Shown: one piece after another, positions 35,539 through 44,491 of the stretch
Layout of the letters: every line of letters starts with the position of its first letter
How positions within the stretch are numbered: position 1 is the first letter of the stretch
Source of the DNA: Paraburkholderia phenazinium
GTDB lineage: Bacteria; Pseudomonadota; Gammaproteobacteria; Burkholderiales; Burkholderiaceae
Length of the DNA: 64,000 nucleotides
Direction of reading: 5' to 3'
Assembly: GCF_900141745.1 (NCBI RefSeq)
Contig: NZ_FSRM01000002.1
Span: 1,488,001 to 1,552,000 of the forward strand
Position numbers and translations under genes: made by a program
The notes under the pieces: model-generated
Databases searched by the model: none
What the model was told of the DNA's origin: nothing
Seen by the model: only the letters and a program-made list of their open reading frames with translations

Positions 35539-37536
35539 TCAGATGTTGTCGATCGCCACGGGTTCGATCTTGTCGGCGGGTTCGAAGCCGAAGACCTTGC
35601 CATAAAAATACAACTCGGCTTCGAGCGAATGCGTGATGTTCTCGGCCCGCTTGAAACCATGGCCTTCCCCTTGATACAGCACGTGAGCAACCGGCAGGCC
35701 CTTCGCGCGCACCGCCTGATAGATCGATTCGGCCTGATTCGGTGGCACGACCTTGTCGTCTGCGCCCTGGAAAAGGATCATCGCGCTCGACATGCGATCC
35801 ACGAAATGGATCGGCGAACGTGCCTGGTAAAGAGCGCGCTCCTCAGGGTAAGGACCGACCAGCCGGATCATGTAGCGCGATTCGAACTTGTGGGTGTCTT
35901 GCATCAAGGCTTCGAGATCTGCCACACCGTAATAGCTTGTACCCGCTTTGAAAAAATCATGGAAGGCCAACGCGCACAACACCAGATAGCCGCCGGCGCT
36001 GCCCCCGCGAACGGCGAGTGCGTTCTCGTTCACGCGCTTCTGGCCTATCAGGTAACGCGCTGCATTGATCGCGTCGTTGATATCGACGATTCCCCATTGG
36101 CCATTGAGACGTTGCCGGTATGCACGGCCATGACCGCTGCTGCCGCCATAGTTGACGTCGACCACGCCAAAGCCGCGACTGGTCCAGTACTGGATTTGCC
36201 ACTTGAATCCGGAATGGGTCGCCGAGGTCGGGCCGCCGTGAGCGATCACGATCAGTGGGGGCAGCGTGCCGTCGGGCCCGTTGAAGTCGGGGTTGGTCGG
36301 TGCATAAAAGAAAGCGTGTGCGTGGAGGCCGCCTTCAGTCGGGAAACGGATCGGCTCGGCAATCGATACATAGTGGGCGTCGACTTCTGCACGATCGGAC
36401 TTGCGCACGATGCGGCTAGTCCGAGTCCCGAGATCAAGCTCGACGATCGCTTCGCCTGCGGTCGGCGAACTGCCGACGAAGGCCACCCGTTGAGCGTCGA
36501 CCTGCAGGTCGCGCATTGTGCTGTATGGCGTGGGGATTTCATCGAATGCACCCGTTGACGGATCGTACACGGCCAGATGCGTAATGCCATTCTGTTCGTA
36601 AAGACAGGCAATCCGGCCGTCATCCGTGAAGCCGTAGGTGCTCATACCGAACACCCACTGCGGCTTGCCGAATTCGGCATCCATGGGGCGAAGGGCTTCG
36701 AGTGTGTCGTCTGAGGCGTTCACGTCGGGTACAACGGATGAAGCACCTCGCACCCGATAGAGGTTCCACCAGCCGCTACGATCCGATACAACGTGCAGAT
36801 CGCCAGCCGGCGACCAGGCGGGCTGAAACAGCGATTCGCTGTTGCTCCCCGCTGCACGGCGCGGCGTACCCAGCGCGCCATCGGCTGCAATCTCAGCCAC
36901 CCAAAGTTCGGTGCCATCCCACGGCATGTTTGGGTGGTCCCAGCTCAACCATGCAAGCCGCGTTCCGTCGGGGCTGATGCAGGGCGAAGAAAAGAAATCG
37001 TGACCGTCCGCGATCACTGTGGCTTTTCCGGTTGCCAGATCGATGCTGACCAACGTGTTGACCGGTTCATGGCCGCCCTGGCGATGATCTTCGCAAACTC
37101 CGATCAGACGCCCGCGAGCCGGATCTGCGATCAGGTCCGCATAGCGGAGGCCCTCGGTTTGCGTCACGGCTTTCGGCTGGCCGGAGGCATCGAGCGTGTA
37201 GACCTGTTGATCCTTGAAGTTGCTGAAGAAGACGCCGGCAGCAGTCACGGCAAATGAGCCGCCGCCATATTCGTGCGCGCGCGTTGCGGCGTCAAACGGC
37301 GCTGCTATCAGGTCCTCCACTTCGCCATCGGCGCGAAGCCGGACCAGCGCATTCCTGCCCTTTTCCTGCGGACGTCCCTCGGTCCAGTAAATGCCATCGG
37401 CACCGATGCGCGGCTGTCCTAGCCGGATCGATTCGCCGACGACCAGCGCAGCGGTAATCGGCGACTTCCAACTGCCGAATGCAGCGTAAATGGGGGATGC
37501 TGCTTTCGGCGAGGAGGACGATTCGGTGAAGTTCAT
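35539..37536 (-). CDS. S9-family serine peptidase (prolyl-oligopeptidase/dipeptidyl aminopeptidase-like)
   Basis: Encodes 665 residues. The N-terminal half is a beta-propeller with WD-like repeats (LATGKATVIADGHDFFSSPCISPDGTRLAWLSWDHPNMPW as a clear blade, quoted in part: SPDGTRLAWLSWDHP). The C-terminal alpha/beta hydrolase has the Gly-x-Ser-x-Gly nucleophile in RGGSAGGYL (Ser513), the Asp in FQGADDKVVPP and the His in GEGHGFKR. It cleaves short, often Pro-containing peptides. No signal peptide is seen, so it is cytoplasmic. It stands alone with an SDR downstream. Confidence 0.9.
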   Translation of the reverse strand: MNFTESSSSPKAASPIYAAFGSWKSPITAALVVGESIRLGQPRIGADGIYWTEGRPQEKGRNALVRLRADGEVEDLIAAPFDAATRAHEYGGGSFAVTAAGVFFSNFKDQQVYTLDASGQPKAVTQTEGLRYADLIADPARGRLIGVCEDHRQGGHEPVNTLVSIDLATGKATVIADGHDFFSSPCISPDGTRLAWLSWDHPNMPWDGTELWVAEIAADGALGTPRRAAGSNSESLFQPAWSPAGDLHVVSDRSGWWNLYRVRGASSVVPDVNASDDTLEALRPMDAEFGKPQWVFGMSTYGFTDDGRIACLYEQNGITHLAVYDPSTGAFDEIPTPYSTMRDLQVDAQRVAFVGSSPTAGEAIVELDLGTRTSRIVRKSDRAEVDAHYVSIAEPIRFPTEGGLHAHAFFYAPTNPDFNGPDGTLPPLIVIAHGGPTSATHSGFKWQIQYWTSRGFGVVDVNYGGSSGHGRAYRQRLNGQWGIVDINDAINAARYLIGQKRVNENALAVRGGSAGGYLVLCALAFHDFFKAGTSYYGVADLEALMQDTHKFESRYMIRLVGPYPEERALYQARSPIHFVDRMSSAMILFQGADDKVVPPNQAESIYQAVRAKGLPVAHVLYQGEGHGFKRAENITHSLEAELYFYGKVFGFEPADKIEPVAIDNI

Positions 37537-37694
37537 GGGGGCGCGAAAGGTAGGAGTAAGGGCGTGAGCGTTTGGCTAACCGTTGATCGTTTGTTGCGTG
37601 CAATCTTTGTCCGGGTATGAGGCCGGACTGATTGCGTTAGACATACGTTGCAACTGCAGTCGCACAGACGTTCGCTAGCGTATCACGGGGAAGA

Positions 37695-38276
37695 TCATGT
37701 GTTCGTTGACCATGTTTCCTCAGTGGCTTTGGCTTTGTGCGCGGGCCAGAAATACAGGGCGGCCGCTCCGCGCAGTCCGGGGCCCTGGCGGACCGCCGCG
37801 ACTTCCCGATCGCGAAACCAGAATGTGAGCGATACGACGGGCGTGCCAGGCTTGAGCATGCGATCGAGATGCGCGGCCAGCTTAGGCATCGGCTTGATCA
37901 TCAGATAGCACGTTACCGCATGCGCATCGCGCAGATCGCAGGCGTAGAAATTGCGTCGCTGCAAAAATACATTAGGCATCCTGCGGGTTCGAAAGCGGGC
38001 TACCCAGTACGGTAGCGGTGAAGCCTCGATACCGTGGATTTTCGCATCGGGAAACGCCCGCGCTAGCGCCATGACGAGCGAGCCCCACCCACTACCCAGC
38101 TCGTACACGATGGCCTGGTTCGGCAAACTTGCCTGCTTCAGTAGTGCCACGACATCCGCCGCTTCAGGTGCGCTTGACGACATTGGCGGCACGCCGGTAA
38201 TGGCCTGAAACACGATCAACGATAAGCAAAGCGAGAAAACGACCAGCAGCAAGACGAGGGAGGGGAGATCGAGCAT
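37695..38276 (-). CDS. Class I SAM-dependent methyltransferase with N-terminal membrane helix
   Basis: Encodes 193 residues. A hydrophobic N-terminus (LVLLLVVFSLCLSLIVFQ) predicts a membrane anchor. The Rossmann fold follows, with VYELGSGWGSLVMALARAFP as the SAM-binding motif I and IHGIEASPLPYWVARFR as the acidic loop. If translation begins at the internal Met of MSSSAPEAADVV it would be soluble. No partner gene is obvious, and the substrate is not predictable. Confidence 0.75.
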   Translation of the reverse strand: MLDLPSLVLLLVVFSLCLSLIVFQAITGVPPMSSSAPEAADVVALLKQASLPNQAIVYELGSGWGSLVMALARAFPDAKIHGIEASPLPYWVARFRTRRMPNVFLQRRNFYACDLRDAHAVTCYLMIKPMPKLAAHLDRMLKPGTPVVSLTFWFRDREVAAVRQGPGLRGAAALYFWPAHKAKATEETWSTNT

Positions 38277-38378
38277 GAACGATTTGCCTTCTGTTTTCGC
38301 CTGTCATGTCGCAAGCCAGTTCATGCGACGTCGAAGGGTTGAACATGCGATTATCTGCGACAATCGCCGCGATACCGC

Positions 38379-38573
38379 AAGCGTGGTCACGCAACGGCAC
38401 TGATATTAGCCGCTGAGGCGGAAGCGAAGCGCCGCGGTTGCAAGAAAGTGATCGTCGATACCTTCAGCTTTCAGGCACCGGACTTTTACCGGAAGCTGGG
38501 TTATTCCGAATGGGGACGCCTGACCGAAATGGCTGGCGTGCATGAGCGCTATTTTTTCCGCAAGGCGCTCTGA
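38379..38573 (+). pseudogene. C-terminal fragment of a GNAT acetyltransferase gene
   Basis: A frame of 65 codons encodes KRGHATALILAAEAEAKRRG... through VIVDTFSFQAPDFYRKLGY to a stop at 38571. This matches the acetyl-CoA loop and C-terminal half of small GNATs whose hallmark is DTFSFQAPDFYRKLGY. The N-terminal half, which would have begun about 250 bases upstream, is replaced by the start of the divergent methyltransferase gene, and no start codon is in frame. It is therefore a decayed remnant. Confidence 0.75.
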
Positions 38574-38590
38574 GCGCCACTGATCTGCGA

Positions 38591-39550
38591 TCATGAGCTC
38601 ATCGTAAATACGGTCCGCGCGCGGTCATCGACGTCTGCCCAATGCTTTTCCACCTCAGACAGAGGAACGGTTTTCGTTGCGATCTTTAAGCCACCGGGCA
38701 CAGCGGCACGGAGCACCTGCGTAATCGCATGGAAGATGCGCGGCATCGGAATGCTGCCGATCCCGCTGCCCATGAGTTCGATCGCCGTCGATCGAAGTAT
38801 TGCGCTGGGCAGGCTAATGGTTGATCCACTAATAGCGCCGATCTGGATGAAGCGGATTGGCACCGCATCCGGAGCAACATGGGCGGCGGCCGCCAGTAAC
38901 TGTTCCGCGCTTTGCCCCCAAAGATAGTCGAGAACCACGCCTACACCGTCACGAAAGTGAGTTTGAAATTCGCTTTCAATTGCTGCCGCATCCTGCGTGA
39001 GGTTGATCGTGACGTCAGCGCCGAGCGTCTGCAAAGTCTGTAATGTCAGCGCATTGCGTCCGGTCGCGATGACCTTGCCGGCGCCCAGGTACTTCGCGAT
39101 CTGCACGGCCAGACTACCCGAGGAACCGGTTGCGCCGTTGATCAGCACTGTTTCTCCCTTGACCAGCTTTGCACGTTCAACGAACGCAGCCCACGACGAC
39201 ATGCCTGGAATCGCGATCGCGGCTGCCGTGACATCGTCCAGTTCAGGCGGCAACGGGATGCACCGTTGCTGCTTGACGAGGCAATAGTCGGCCATGCCGC
39301 CGAAGGGCGCTTCGGGAAGCACAAAATAGACGCGCTTTCCGTCCTCGAGCGTCCCGACACCGTCCATGCCTGGGACGAGGGGAAACTCTCCCGAGGAGCT
39401 ATAGTGGTTGCCAGATGCCCGGCTCCTCGTAATGTGGCTTAGAGCTGACGCTGCAACTGCGATGCGAGCCGTGCCTTCGGTGACGGTCGGCTCTGTGAAG
39501 TCTGCATAAACTGGCGTTGCGCCAGGTCCTTTAACGAGTGCCGCTTTCAT
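38591..39550 (-). CDS. Zinc-independent MDR-family quinone/alcohol oxidoreductase
   Basis: Encodes 319 residues. The MDR fold shows a GroES-like N-terminus (VPGMDGVGTLEDGKRVYF) and a Rossmann domain (LINGATGSSGSLAVQIAKYLGAGKVIATGRN). The cysteine and histidine zinc ligands of alcohol dehydrogenases are absent, so it fits the quinone reductase group using NADPH. The ATG at 39550 is preferred because MKAALVKGPGATPVY is the family start; the frame extends to 39862. It is divergent from the MarR gene, its likely regulator. Confidence 0.9.
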   Translation of the reverse strand: MKAALVKGPGATPVYADFTEPTVTEGTARIAVAASALSHITRSRASGNHYSSSGEFPLVPGMDGVGTLEDGKRVYFVLPEAPFGGMADYCLVKQQRCIPLPPELDDVTAAAIAIPGMSSWAAFVERAKLVKGETVLINGATGSSGSLAVQIAKYLGAGKVIATGRNALTLQTLQTLGADVTINLTQDAAAIESEFQTHFRDGVGVVLDYLWGQSAEQLLAAAAHVAPDAVPIRFIQIGAISGSTISLPSAILRSTAIELMGSGIGSIPMPRIFHAITQVLRAAVPGGLKIATKTVPLSEVEKHWADVDDRARTVFTMSS

Positions 39551-39654
39551 GTTTGCTTTCCTTTGACGAGTATAAAAGTATCGGTTTCGTCCTCGGCTAG
39601 AGAACTCGATATATATGTATAATACACGCATATTGAACATGCGCAAGGAATCCA

Positions 39655-40113
39655 ATGGCGATGAAAAGAGAAGTCCGCGAACTGCGGGAAGCCCTGCTGG
39701 ATCTGACGGGTATTTTGAATCGACCGCAGCCCGACGCTGCCTTGATCGAAGCCGCCGGCGTCGACCTGGACCGCGCGCTTTTCCCGCTACTGGCCCGGGT
39801 AGAGCGGCGCGGGCCGCTTGGCATCGTGGAACTGGCCGAGTTAGTTGGACGCGACTACACAACGGTCAGCCGGCAGATCGCAAAACTGGAGAGCCTTGGG
39901 CTTATTGCGCGTTGCCCCAGTCCGGAAGACGGACGGGTTCGCGCGGCGGTCATTACGGATCAGGGGCGGGCGATTACGACGGCACTTGACGCCGCGCGCC
40001 AGAAGATCGTTGAAGGATTGCTGGCGGATTGGGACAAGGAAGACGTACGCGACCTCGTACGTCTTCTTCGCAGGTTCGCTGACGATGCGCTTGGGTGGGT
40101 CAAGACGCTGTAG
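39655..40113 (+). CDS. MarR-family regulator
   Basis: Encodes 152 residues. The winged helix lies at about residues 45-115 (LGIVELAELVGRDYTTVSRQIAKLESLGLIARCPSPEDGRVRAAVIT, quoted in part: GRDYTTVSRQIAKLESLG), with the wing DGRVRAAV and dimerisation helices at both ends. It is divergent from the quinone oxidoreductase gene, and the 104-base intergenic region includes an AT-rich, palindrome-like stretch around 39608-39634 where a MarR dimer could bind. Confidence 0.92.
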   Translation: MAMKREVRELREALLDLTGILNRPQPDAALIEAAGVDLDRALFPLLARVERRGPLGIVELAELVGRDYTTVSRQIAKLESLGLIARCPSPEDGRVRAAVITDQGRAITTALDAARQKIVEGLLADWDKEDVRDLVRLLRRFADDALGWVKTL

Positions 40114-40155
40114 GTAGCGGTTTGCCTCGGGATGATTCAGGTGCCATGCGCGACA

Positions 40156-41616
40156 TCATGGACCGGAGAACGCGGGTGGTGGCATAAAGCCTCCGAACTC
40201 GCGTTCCACAAGGTTGGCAAAGGCGATAGGCGTGCGGTCTTCCAGATAAGGGCCGATTGCCTGGAGCCCGATCGGCAAGCCGGAGTCTCCAAGGCCGATT
40301 GGGAACGTGGTCGCCGGCAATCCAGCCATGTTCGCGAGACTCTGCCATGCCGCCTGCTCAGTGTAGGCGACTCGTTTGCCGTCCACTTCGATGTGACGCG
40401 AGCGCATGTCGGCATGATCATGGACGAAAGCCGCTACGGTAAGCACGGGACAAACGACGAGATCCCACTCGCGAAAGAACTGGCGCCACCGGTGCATCTG
40501 CGCAACGCGCGTGCGATCGGCGTCAATCCAGTCCCGATGACCAAGCACGACATTGCGCAACTCGACGGCCGCTGGACTCGTGTCGTCGCTCGATAGACCG
40601 GCGACAAGCCCCTGGAGCGAGCGATATTCCTCAAGCGGCAGCCCTGCACCCGAGAATGACAGAAGTAACTGTCCGAACGTGCGCAATATCAGACTGAGAT
40701 CGGGTAACAAGGCGCTCCCCGTTGCAACAACGCAGCCGGTTCCCTCAAGACGCTTGCGGAAACGTTGCATCGCCGAGCGCACATCGTTGGAGAGCGTCGC
40801 GTCAGGGTGATCCTCGAGCATCAACACCCTGAAGTCGGCGAGCCGGGTATGGCGAGAGGGGGGAAGATCCAGTCGGTAGCCTGTTGCTTGCATATCGTCG
40901 GGGCCGGCTAGCACATCGAGGGCCAATGCGAGATCGCCGGCGCTGCGCGCCATTGGACCGACCACGGCGAGGTCGGGATCGGCGCTGACTGAAAGCATCG
41001 GAATGCCAGGGGGTGCCATGCCCCGCATCGGTATCAGGCCGTGAGTGGGCTTGTGCGCATAGATGCCGCAGCAGTGAGCGGGAACGCGCAGCGAGCCGCC
41101 GATGTCGCTACCCAGTTCGAGCGGCACGAACCCAGCCGCCAACGCGGCAGCGGAGCCGCCAGATGACCCACCAGGCGTGCGGGTGAGGTCCCAGGGGTTA
41201 TTGGTCACGCCGTAAATGCGATTGTAGGTCTGCCAGTCGTTCAGCATGGTCGGGACATTGGTCTTCCCCAGAATCACGGCGCCTGCCTGTTTGAGACGCC
41301 GCACGGCGACCGCGTCTTCTGTGACCTCGAGGTTCTCGGTGCCTGGTACTCCCCACGTTTTAGGCAGTCCCGCCACGTTAAAGGACTCCTTCACCGTCAT
41401 GGGCACACCGAGGAGCGGACGACGTTCGCCACGACCGAGCGCGTCATCCGCCTCTTTGGCTGCGTGGCGCGCGCGTTCGAAGTCCCGTATCACGACGGCA
41501 TTGATTTGCCCATCGTAACGTTCGATGCGAGCCACGGCGTCTTCAAACAGTTCGACGGCCGATACCTCGCGCGACTGCAACGCAGCGATCATGTCGCGGG
41601 CGGTACTGAAGCTCAA
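40156..41616 (-). CDS. Amidase (amidase signature family)
   Basis: Encodes 486 residues. The Ser-Ser-Lys triad is in place: Lys in PMTVKESFN, and the two Ser in GGSSGGSAAALAAG and GSDIGGSLR. The family includes aliphatic and aryl amidases and subunit A of GatCAB. The absence of gatB/gatC neighbours and the catabolic context argue for a free amidase. The start is a TTG with AGGAG at 6 bases. It follows the AraC gene on the same strand by 24 bases, and they may be cotranscribed. Confidence 0.92.
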   Translation of the reverse strand: MSFSTARDMIAALQSREVSAVELFEDAVARIERYDGQINAVVIRDFERARHAAKEADDALGRGERRPLLGVPMTVKESFNVAGLPKTWGVPGTENLEVTEDAVAVRRLKQAGAVILGKTNVPTMLNDWQTYNRIYGVTNNPWDLTRTPGGSSGGSAAALAAGFVPLELGSDIGGSLRVPAHCCGIYAHKPTHGLIPMRGMAPPGIPMLSVSADPDLAVVGPMARSAGDLALALDVLAGPDDMQATGYRLDLPPSRHTRLADFRVLMLEDHPDATLSNDVRSAMQRFRKRLEGTGCVVATGSALLPDLSLILRTFGQLLLSFSGAGLPLEEYRSLQGLVAGLSSDDTSPAAVELRNVVLGHRDWIDADRTRVAQMHRWRQFFREWDLVVCPVLTVAAFVHDHADMRSRHIEVDGKRVAYTEQAAWQSLANMAGLPATTFPIGLGDSGLPIGLQAIGPYLEDRTPIAFANLVEREFGGFMPPPAFSGP

Positions 41617-41640
41617 GTCGTTCTCCTGATCATTGATAAG

Positions 41641-42504
41641 TCACTTCCTTGACTCGTCAGCTGGCTCTGAGCGGTCCTTTACAGGCAGCCAGACCTCAAC
41701 GAAACCGGTTCCCGCAACCGGATTGAAATCTTCGCTATAGCGTTCGAGTTCGGGCGCCTCCGCGGCCTCCATTCCCGACTGCGGCAGCCAATGATTCCAG
41801 ATGCTGTAGAAGGTCTGATGCAGCGTGGTGACGTGTCCTTGATGCACAAAGACGGCGTAGCGCTGGGGTTTGATTTCAATGCAGCGAAACGATGGAGGCA
41901 ACCGGTCGCGGCTTTTCACCTCCACGCCGGCGATATATTCAAACCCGCCTTCACTATCCGGGTTGCAGCAAACTCCATAGGTCACACCGCCGACCTGATC
42001 GGCGAGATTGCCGATGTACGGAATGAAGGCTTGCCAGAGCGTAGGGATGCCTTCGTTGGTGTCAAACGTAAACCGGCCGCCCATGCCGCCGATCAAAAGC
42101 GTCCCGCCCACCTCGAAGCGTGGCCCGGCGAGATCGACAATTCTGGTTTCTTTCATGCGTAGTGGCTCCAAAAGAGACATGCCATCAAGATTGCGCCCGG
42201 CTCGCACCCGTTCGGGCGTGATGCCGAACAGATCGTGGAAGGCGCGCGTAAACGCCTCGTGCGACCCATATCCCGTGTCCAGCGCCACGCTGAGAATGTC
42301 CGGTGCGCCCTGCGCAAGCTCGCGTGCCGCACGGCTGAGCCGTCGAGCCCGGACGTAGCGCATTACCGGCCATCCTGTGCTGATTGCGAAGCTGCGAGCA
42401 AGACCGAAGCGTGAGACTTCGCAGATGTTGGCGATCCGGTCGAGGGTCAGCTCCCGGCCCATTTCAATTTCAATGAACCACAGCGCTTTTGCAACTACAT
42501 CCAT
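41641..42504 (-). CDS. AraC-family regulator with GyrI-like effector domain
   Basis: Encodes about 287 residues. The AraC DNA-binding domain is at the N-terminus (ELTLDRIANICEVSRFGLARSFAISTGWPVMRYVRARRLSRAARELA, quoted in part: ICEVSRFGLARSFAISTG), followed by a GyrI/SOUL-like ligand-binding domain (FIPYIGNLADQVGGVTYGVCCNPD... to VEVWLPVK), the arrangement of the Rob/SoxS-GyrI fusion class. The ATG at 42504 has AGGA at good spacing; the frame extends to 42585. It probably controls itself and the amidase. The adjacent 345 bases before dnaN2 hold no other gene. Confidence 0.88.
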   Translation of the reverse strand: MDVVAKALWFIEIEMGRELTLDRIANICEVSRFGLARSFAISTGWPVMRYVRARRLSRAARELAQGAPDILSVALDTGYGSHEAFTRAFHDLFGITPERVRAGRNLDGMSLLEPLRMKETRIVDLAGPRFEVGGTLLIGGMGGRFTFDTNEGIPTLWQAFIPYIGNLADQVGGVTYGVCCNPDSEGGFEYIAGVEVKSRDRLPPSFRCIEIKPQRYAVFVHQGHVTTLHQTFYSIWNHWLPQSGMEAAEAPELERYSEDFNPVAGTGFVEVWLPVKDRSEPADESRK

Positions 42505-42849
42505 GGGTTTCCTGACGAGGGTTTCGAGCAAATATAGGGCATTGCCGGGAGCCGCATTTGATCGTTCTTGCGAGAGGCGGTTCATGCCTCCACTTGCGCG
42601 AATCAGGTGATTGACAAGTGAAGCTTGTCAGTTGACGAAAGCCGATTGGGCAGCTATCGTGCACCCATTGCAAGACTAAACCTCGCCCATCGCGGGCAGG
42701 CGTCGGGGGATTTCGTCCGCGCAAATGCGACGCCGTGGGCCACTGGCAGAAATGCATTGCTCGCCCCTATGCATTTAGGATGGCGAATTAAATGATGGTG
42801 TTAGAACGAATCGACAAATCGCATCATCGTCAAACCATAAGGAAACACC

Positions 42850-43950
42850 ATGAAGTTTCTCAAAGCGCCGCGTGATGCCCTGATTCAGCCCTTGCAAATT
42901 GTTTGCGGCATCGTGGAGCGGCGCAGTACCCTGCCTGTTCTTTCCAGCGTGCTTGTGTCCACCGCAGGAAACGAATTGAGTTTCCGCAGTACCGACCTGG
43001 AGCTGGATCTGAGGGCGACGGAAACTATCGACTCCTGCGAGTCCAGTACGTCCCTGACGGTCAACGCCCGCAAACTTCTGGATGTCGTGCGAGCCATGCC
43101 CGATGCACCCATCAGCCTTTCGTCTTCAGGCAACCGTCTCATCATTGAGGGCCCGGGCAGCCGGATATCCCTGCATGCAGGAAGCGCTGAGGATTTCCCT
43201 CAGATCAGGCAAAGCTCAGAACCGGAACTATCGCTTTGCGTCAACGCCGGGAGCCTGAAGCGGCTTTTGCACATGGTGCATTTCGCCATGGGGGACAACG
43301 ACATTCGCTACTTCCTCAACGGGGCGTTGCTGATCACCGGACGTGAGCTGACGGCGGTGGCCACCGACGGACACCGATTGGCGACCGCGCGCATTGCGTC
43401 GCAAAGCGAGCACGAAGCGCGCGAGATCATTGTGCCAAGAAAGGCGATCATCGAACTGATACGCCTGCTTCCGGAAGACGATTCGACGGTCATGCTAACC
43501 ACTGCCGCGGGATACGCGAGTTTCGCCTTTGGGAAGATATTCTTCACCTGCAAGCTGATTGCGGGCCGCTATCCCGACTTCAAGCGCGTGATCCCTTCCG
43601 GATTCGAGGCGGAATTCACGATTGACCGGAAATCGTTTTACGCCTGCTTGCAGCGTGCGGCCGTGCTCACAACCGAGAAATTCAAAAGTGTCCAATGGGT
43701 GGCAGGAGAGGGCCGGCTGCAGGTGAGCGTCAGCAACCCTGAAGACGAGGAATCGGTGGAGGAGGTTGAGATAGACTACGCGGGAACGCCCGTAGACCTC
43801 AGCTTTAACATCCGTTATTGGATGGATGCACTGGCAACGCTTCGGGCCGATACCCTCGAGGTCCGTTTGAGCGCCGCGAAACTGGCCGCGCTGATTGTCG
43901 CTCCCGGCGATGAGGCGTTCCGCTACGTGGTGATGGCATTGCGCAAGTGA
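42850..43950 (+). CDS. Second DNA polymerase III beta clamp (DnaN paralogue)
   Basis: Encodes 366 residues, the normal length for beta clamps, with all three clamp domains. TDGHRLATARI and GRYPDFKRVIP, which line the protein-binding groove, are conserved. The C-terminal pentapeptide, usually MPMRL and central to polymerase and MutS binding, is MALRK here, losing the Pro, the second Met and the final Leu. The chromosomal dnaN is normally next to dnaA, and neither dnaA nor gyrB or recF is nearby. It is therefore an accessory clamp that may work with a plasmid or translesion polymerase, or replace the main clamp under stress. The AAGGAA ribosome site fits. Confidence 0.9.
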   Translation: MKFLKAPRDALIQPLQIVCGIVERRSTLPVLSSVLVSTAGNELSFRSTDLELDLRATETIDSCESSTSLTVNARKLLDVVRAMPDAPISLSSSGNRLIIEGPGSRISLHAGSAEDFPQIRQSSEPELSLCVNAGSLKRLLHMVHFAMGDNDIRYFLNGALLITGRELTAVATDGHRLATARIASQSEHEAREIIVPRKAIIELIRLLPEDDSTVMLTTAAGYASFAFGKIFFTCKLIAGRYPDFKRVIPSGFEAEFTIDRKSFYACLQRAAVLTTEKFKSVQWVAGEGRLQVSVSNPEDEESVEEVEIDYAGTPVDLSFNIRYWMDALATLRADTLEVRLSAAKLAALIVAPGDEAFRYVVMALRK

Positions 43951-44012
43951 GCGGCCCGCGTAGCTGCTGACAGCCTCGCGGGCCCAGCATGTTCAACTTG
44001 AAGGAGATTGGC

Positions 44013-44489
44013 GTGGCACATGGCGAGCATAAATATCGGGTCTCGGTGGAATGGACCGGTAACCGTGGCACTGGAACGTCTGGCTACCGCGAATATGGCC
44101 GCGACCATACTATTCGCGCTGGCAGCAAGCCCGATATTCCAGGGTCGTCGGATGCGGCGTTTCTCGGTGACGCAGCGCGCTGGAATCCCGAAGATCTGCT
44201 GGTCGCCTCTGCTTCGGCGTGTCACAAGCTTTGGTATCTGCATCTTTGCTCTGACGCGGGCATCGCGGTGCTCGAATACCATGACCATGCAGAGGGGACG
44301 ATGGTCGATAGCGCCCAGCGTGGCCAGTTTACGCAGATCGTTTTGCGCCCGCATGTAACGATTCGCGCGGGCGGCGATCGTGATCTCGCGGAGCATCTGC
44401 ATCATGCGGCGCATGAAAAATGTTACGTGGCAAACTCGGTCAATTTCCCGATCGTTTGCGAGCCGACGATCGAAGTCGCGCCGGCCTGA
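44013..44489 (+). CDS. OsmC-family peroxiredoxin-like protein
   Basis: Encodes 158 residues. The OsmC/Ohr fold is shown by YRVSVEWTGN, the first catalytic Cys in NPEDLLVASASACHKLWYLHLC and the second in KCYVANSVNFPIVC near the C-terminus. These proteins reduce organic hydroperoxides. The GTG at 44013, with AAGGAG 6 bases before it, is chosen over an upstream ATG at 43989 without a ribosome site. It is convergent with the TPR/ATP-grasp gene, separated by only two bases. Confidence 0.9.
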   Translation: MAHGEHKYRVSVEWTGNRGTGTSGYREYGRDHTIRAGSKPDIPGSSDAAFLGDAARWNPEDLLVASASACHKLWYLHLCSDAGIAVLEYHDHAEGTMVDSAQRGQFTQIVLRPHVTIRAGGDRDLAEHLHHAAHEKCYVANSVNFPIVCEPTIEVAPA

Positions 44490-44491
44490 TA

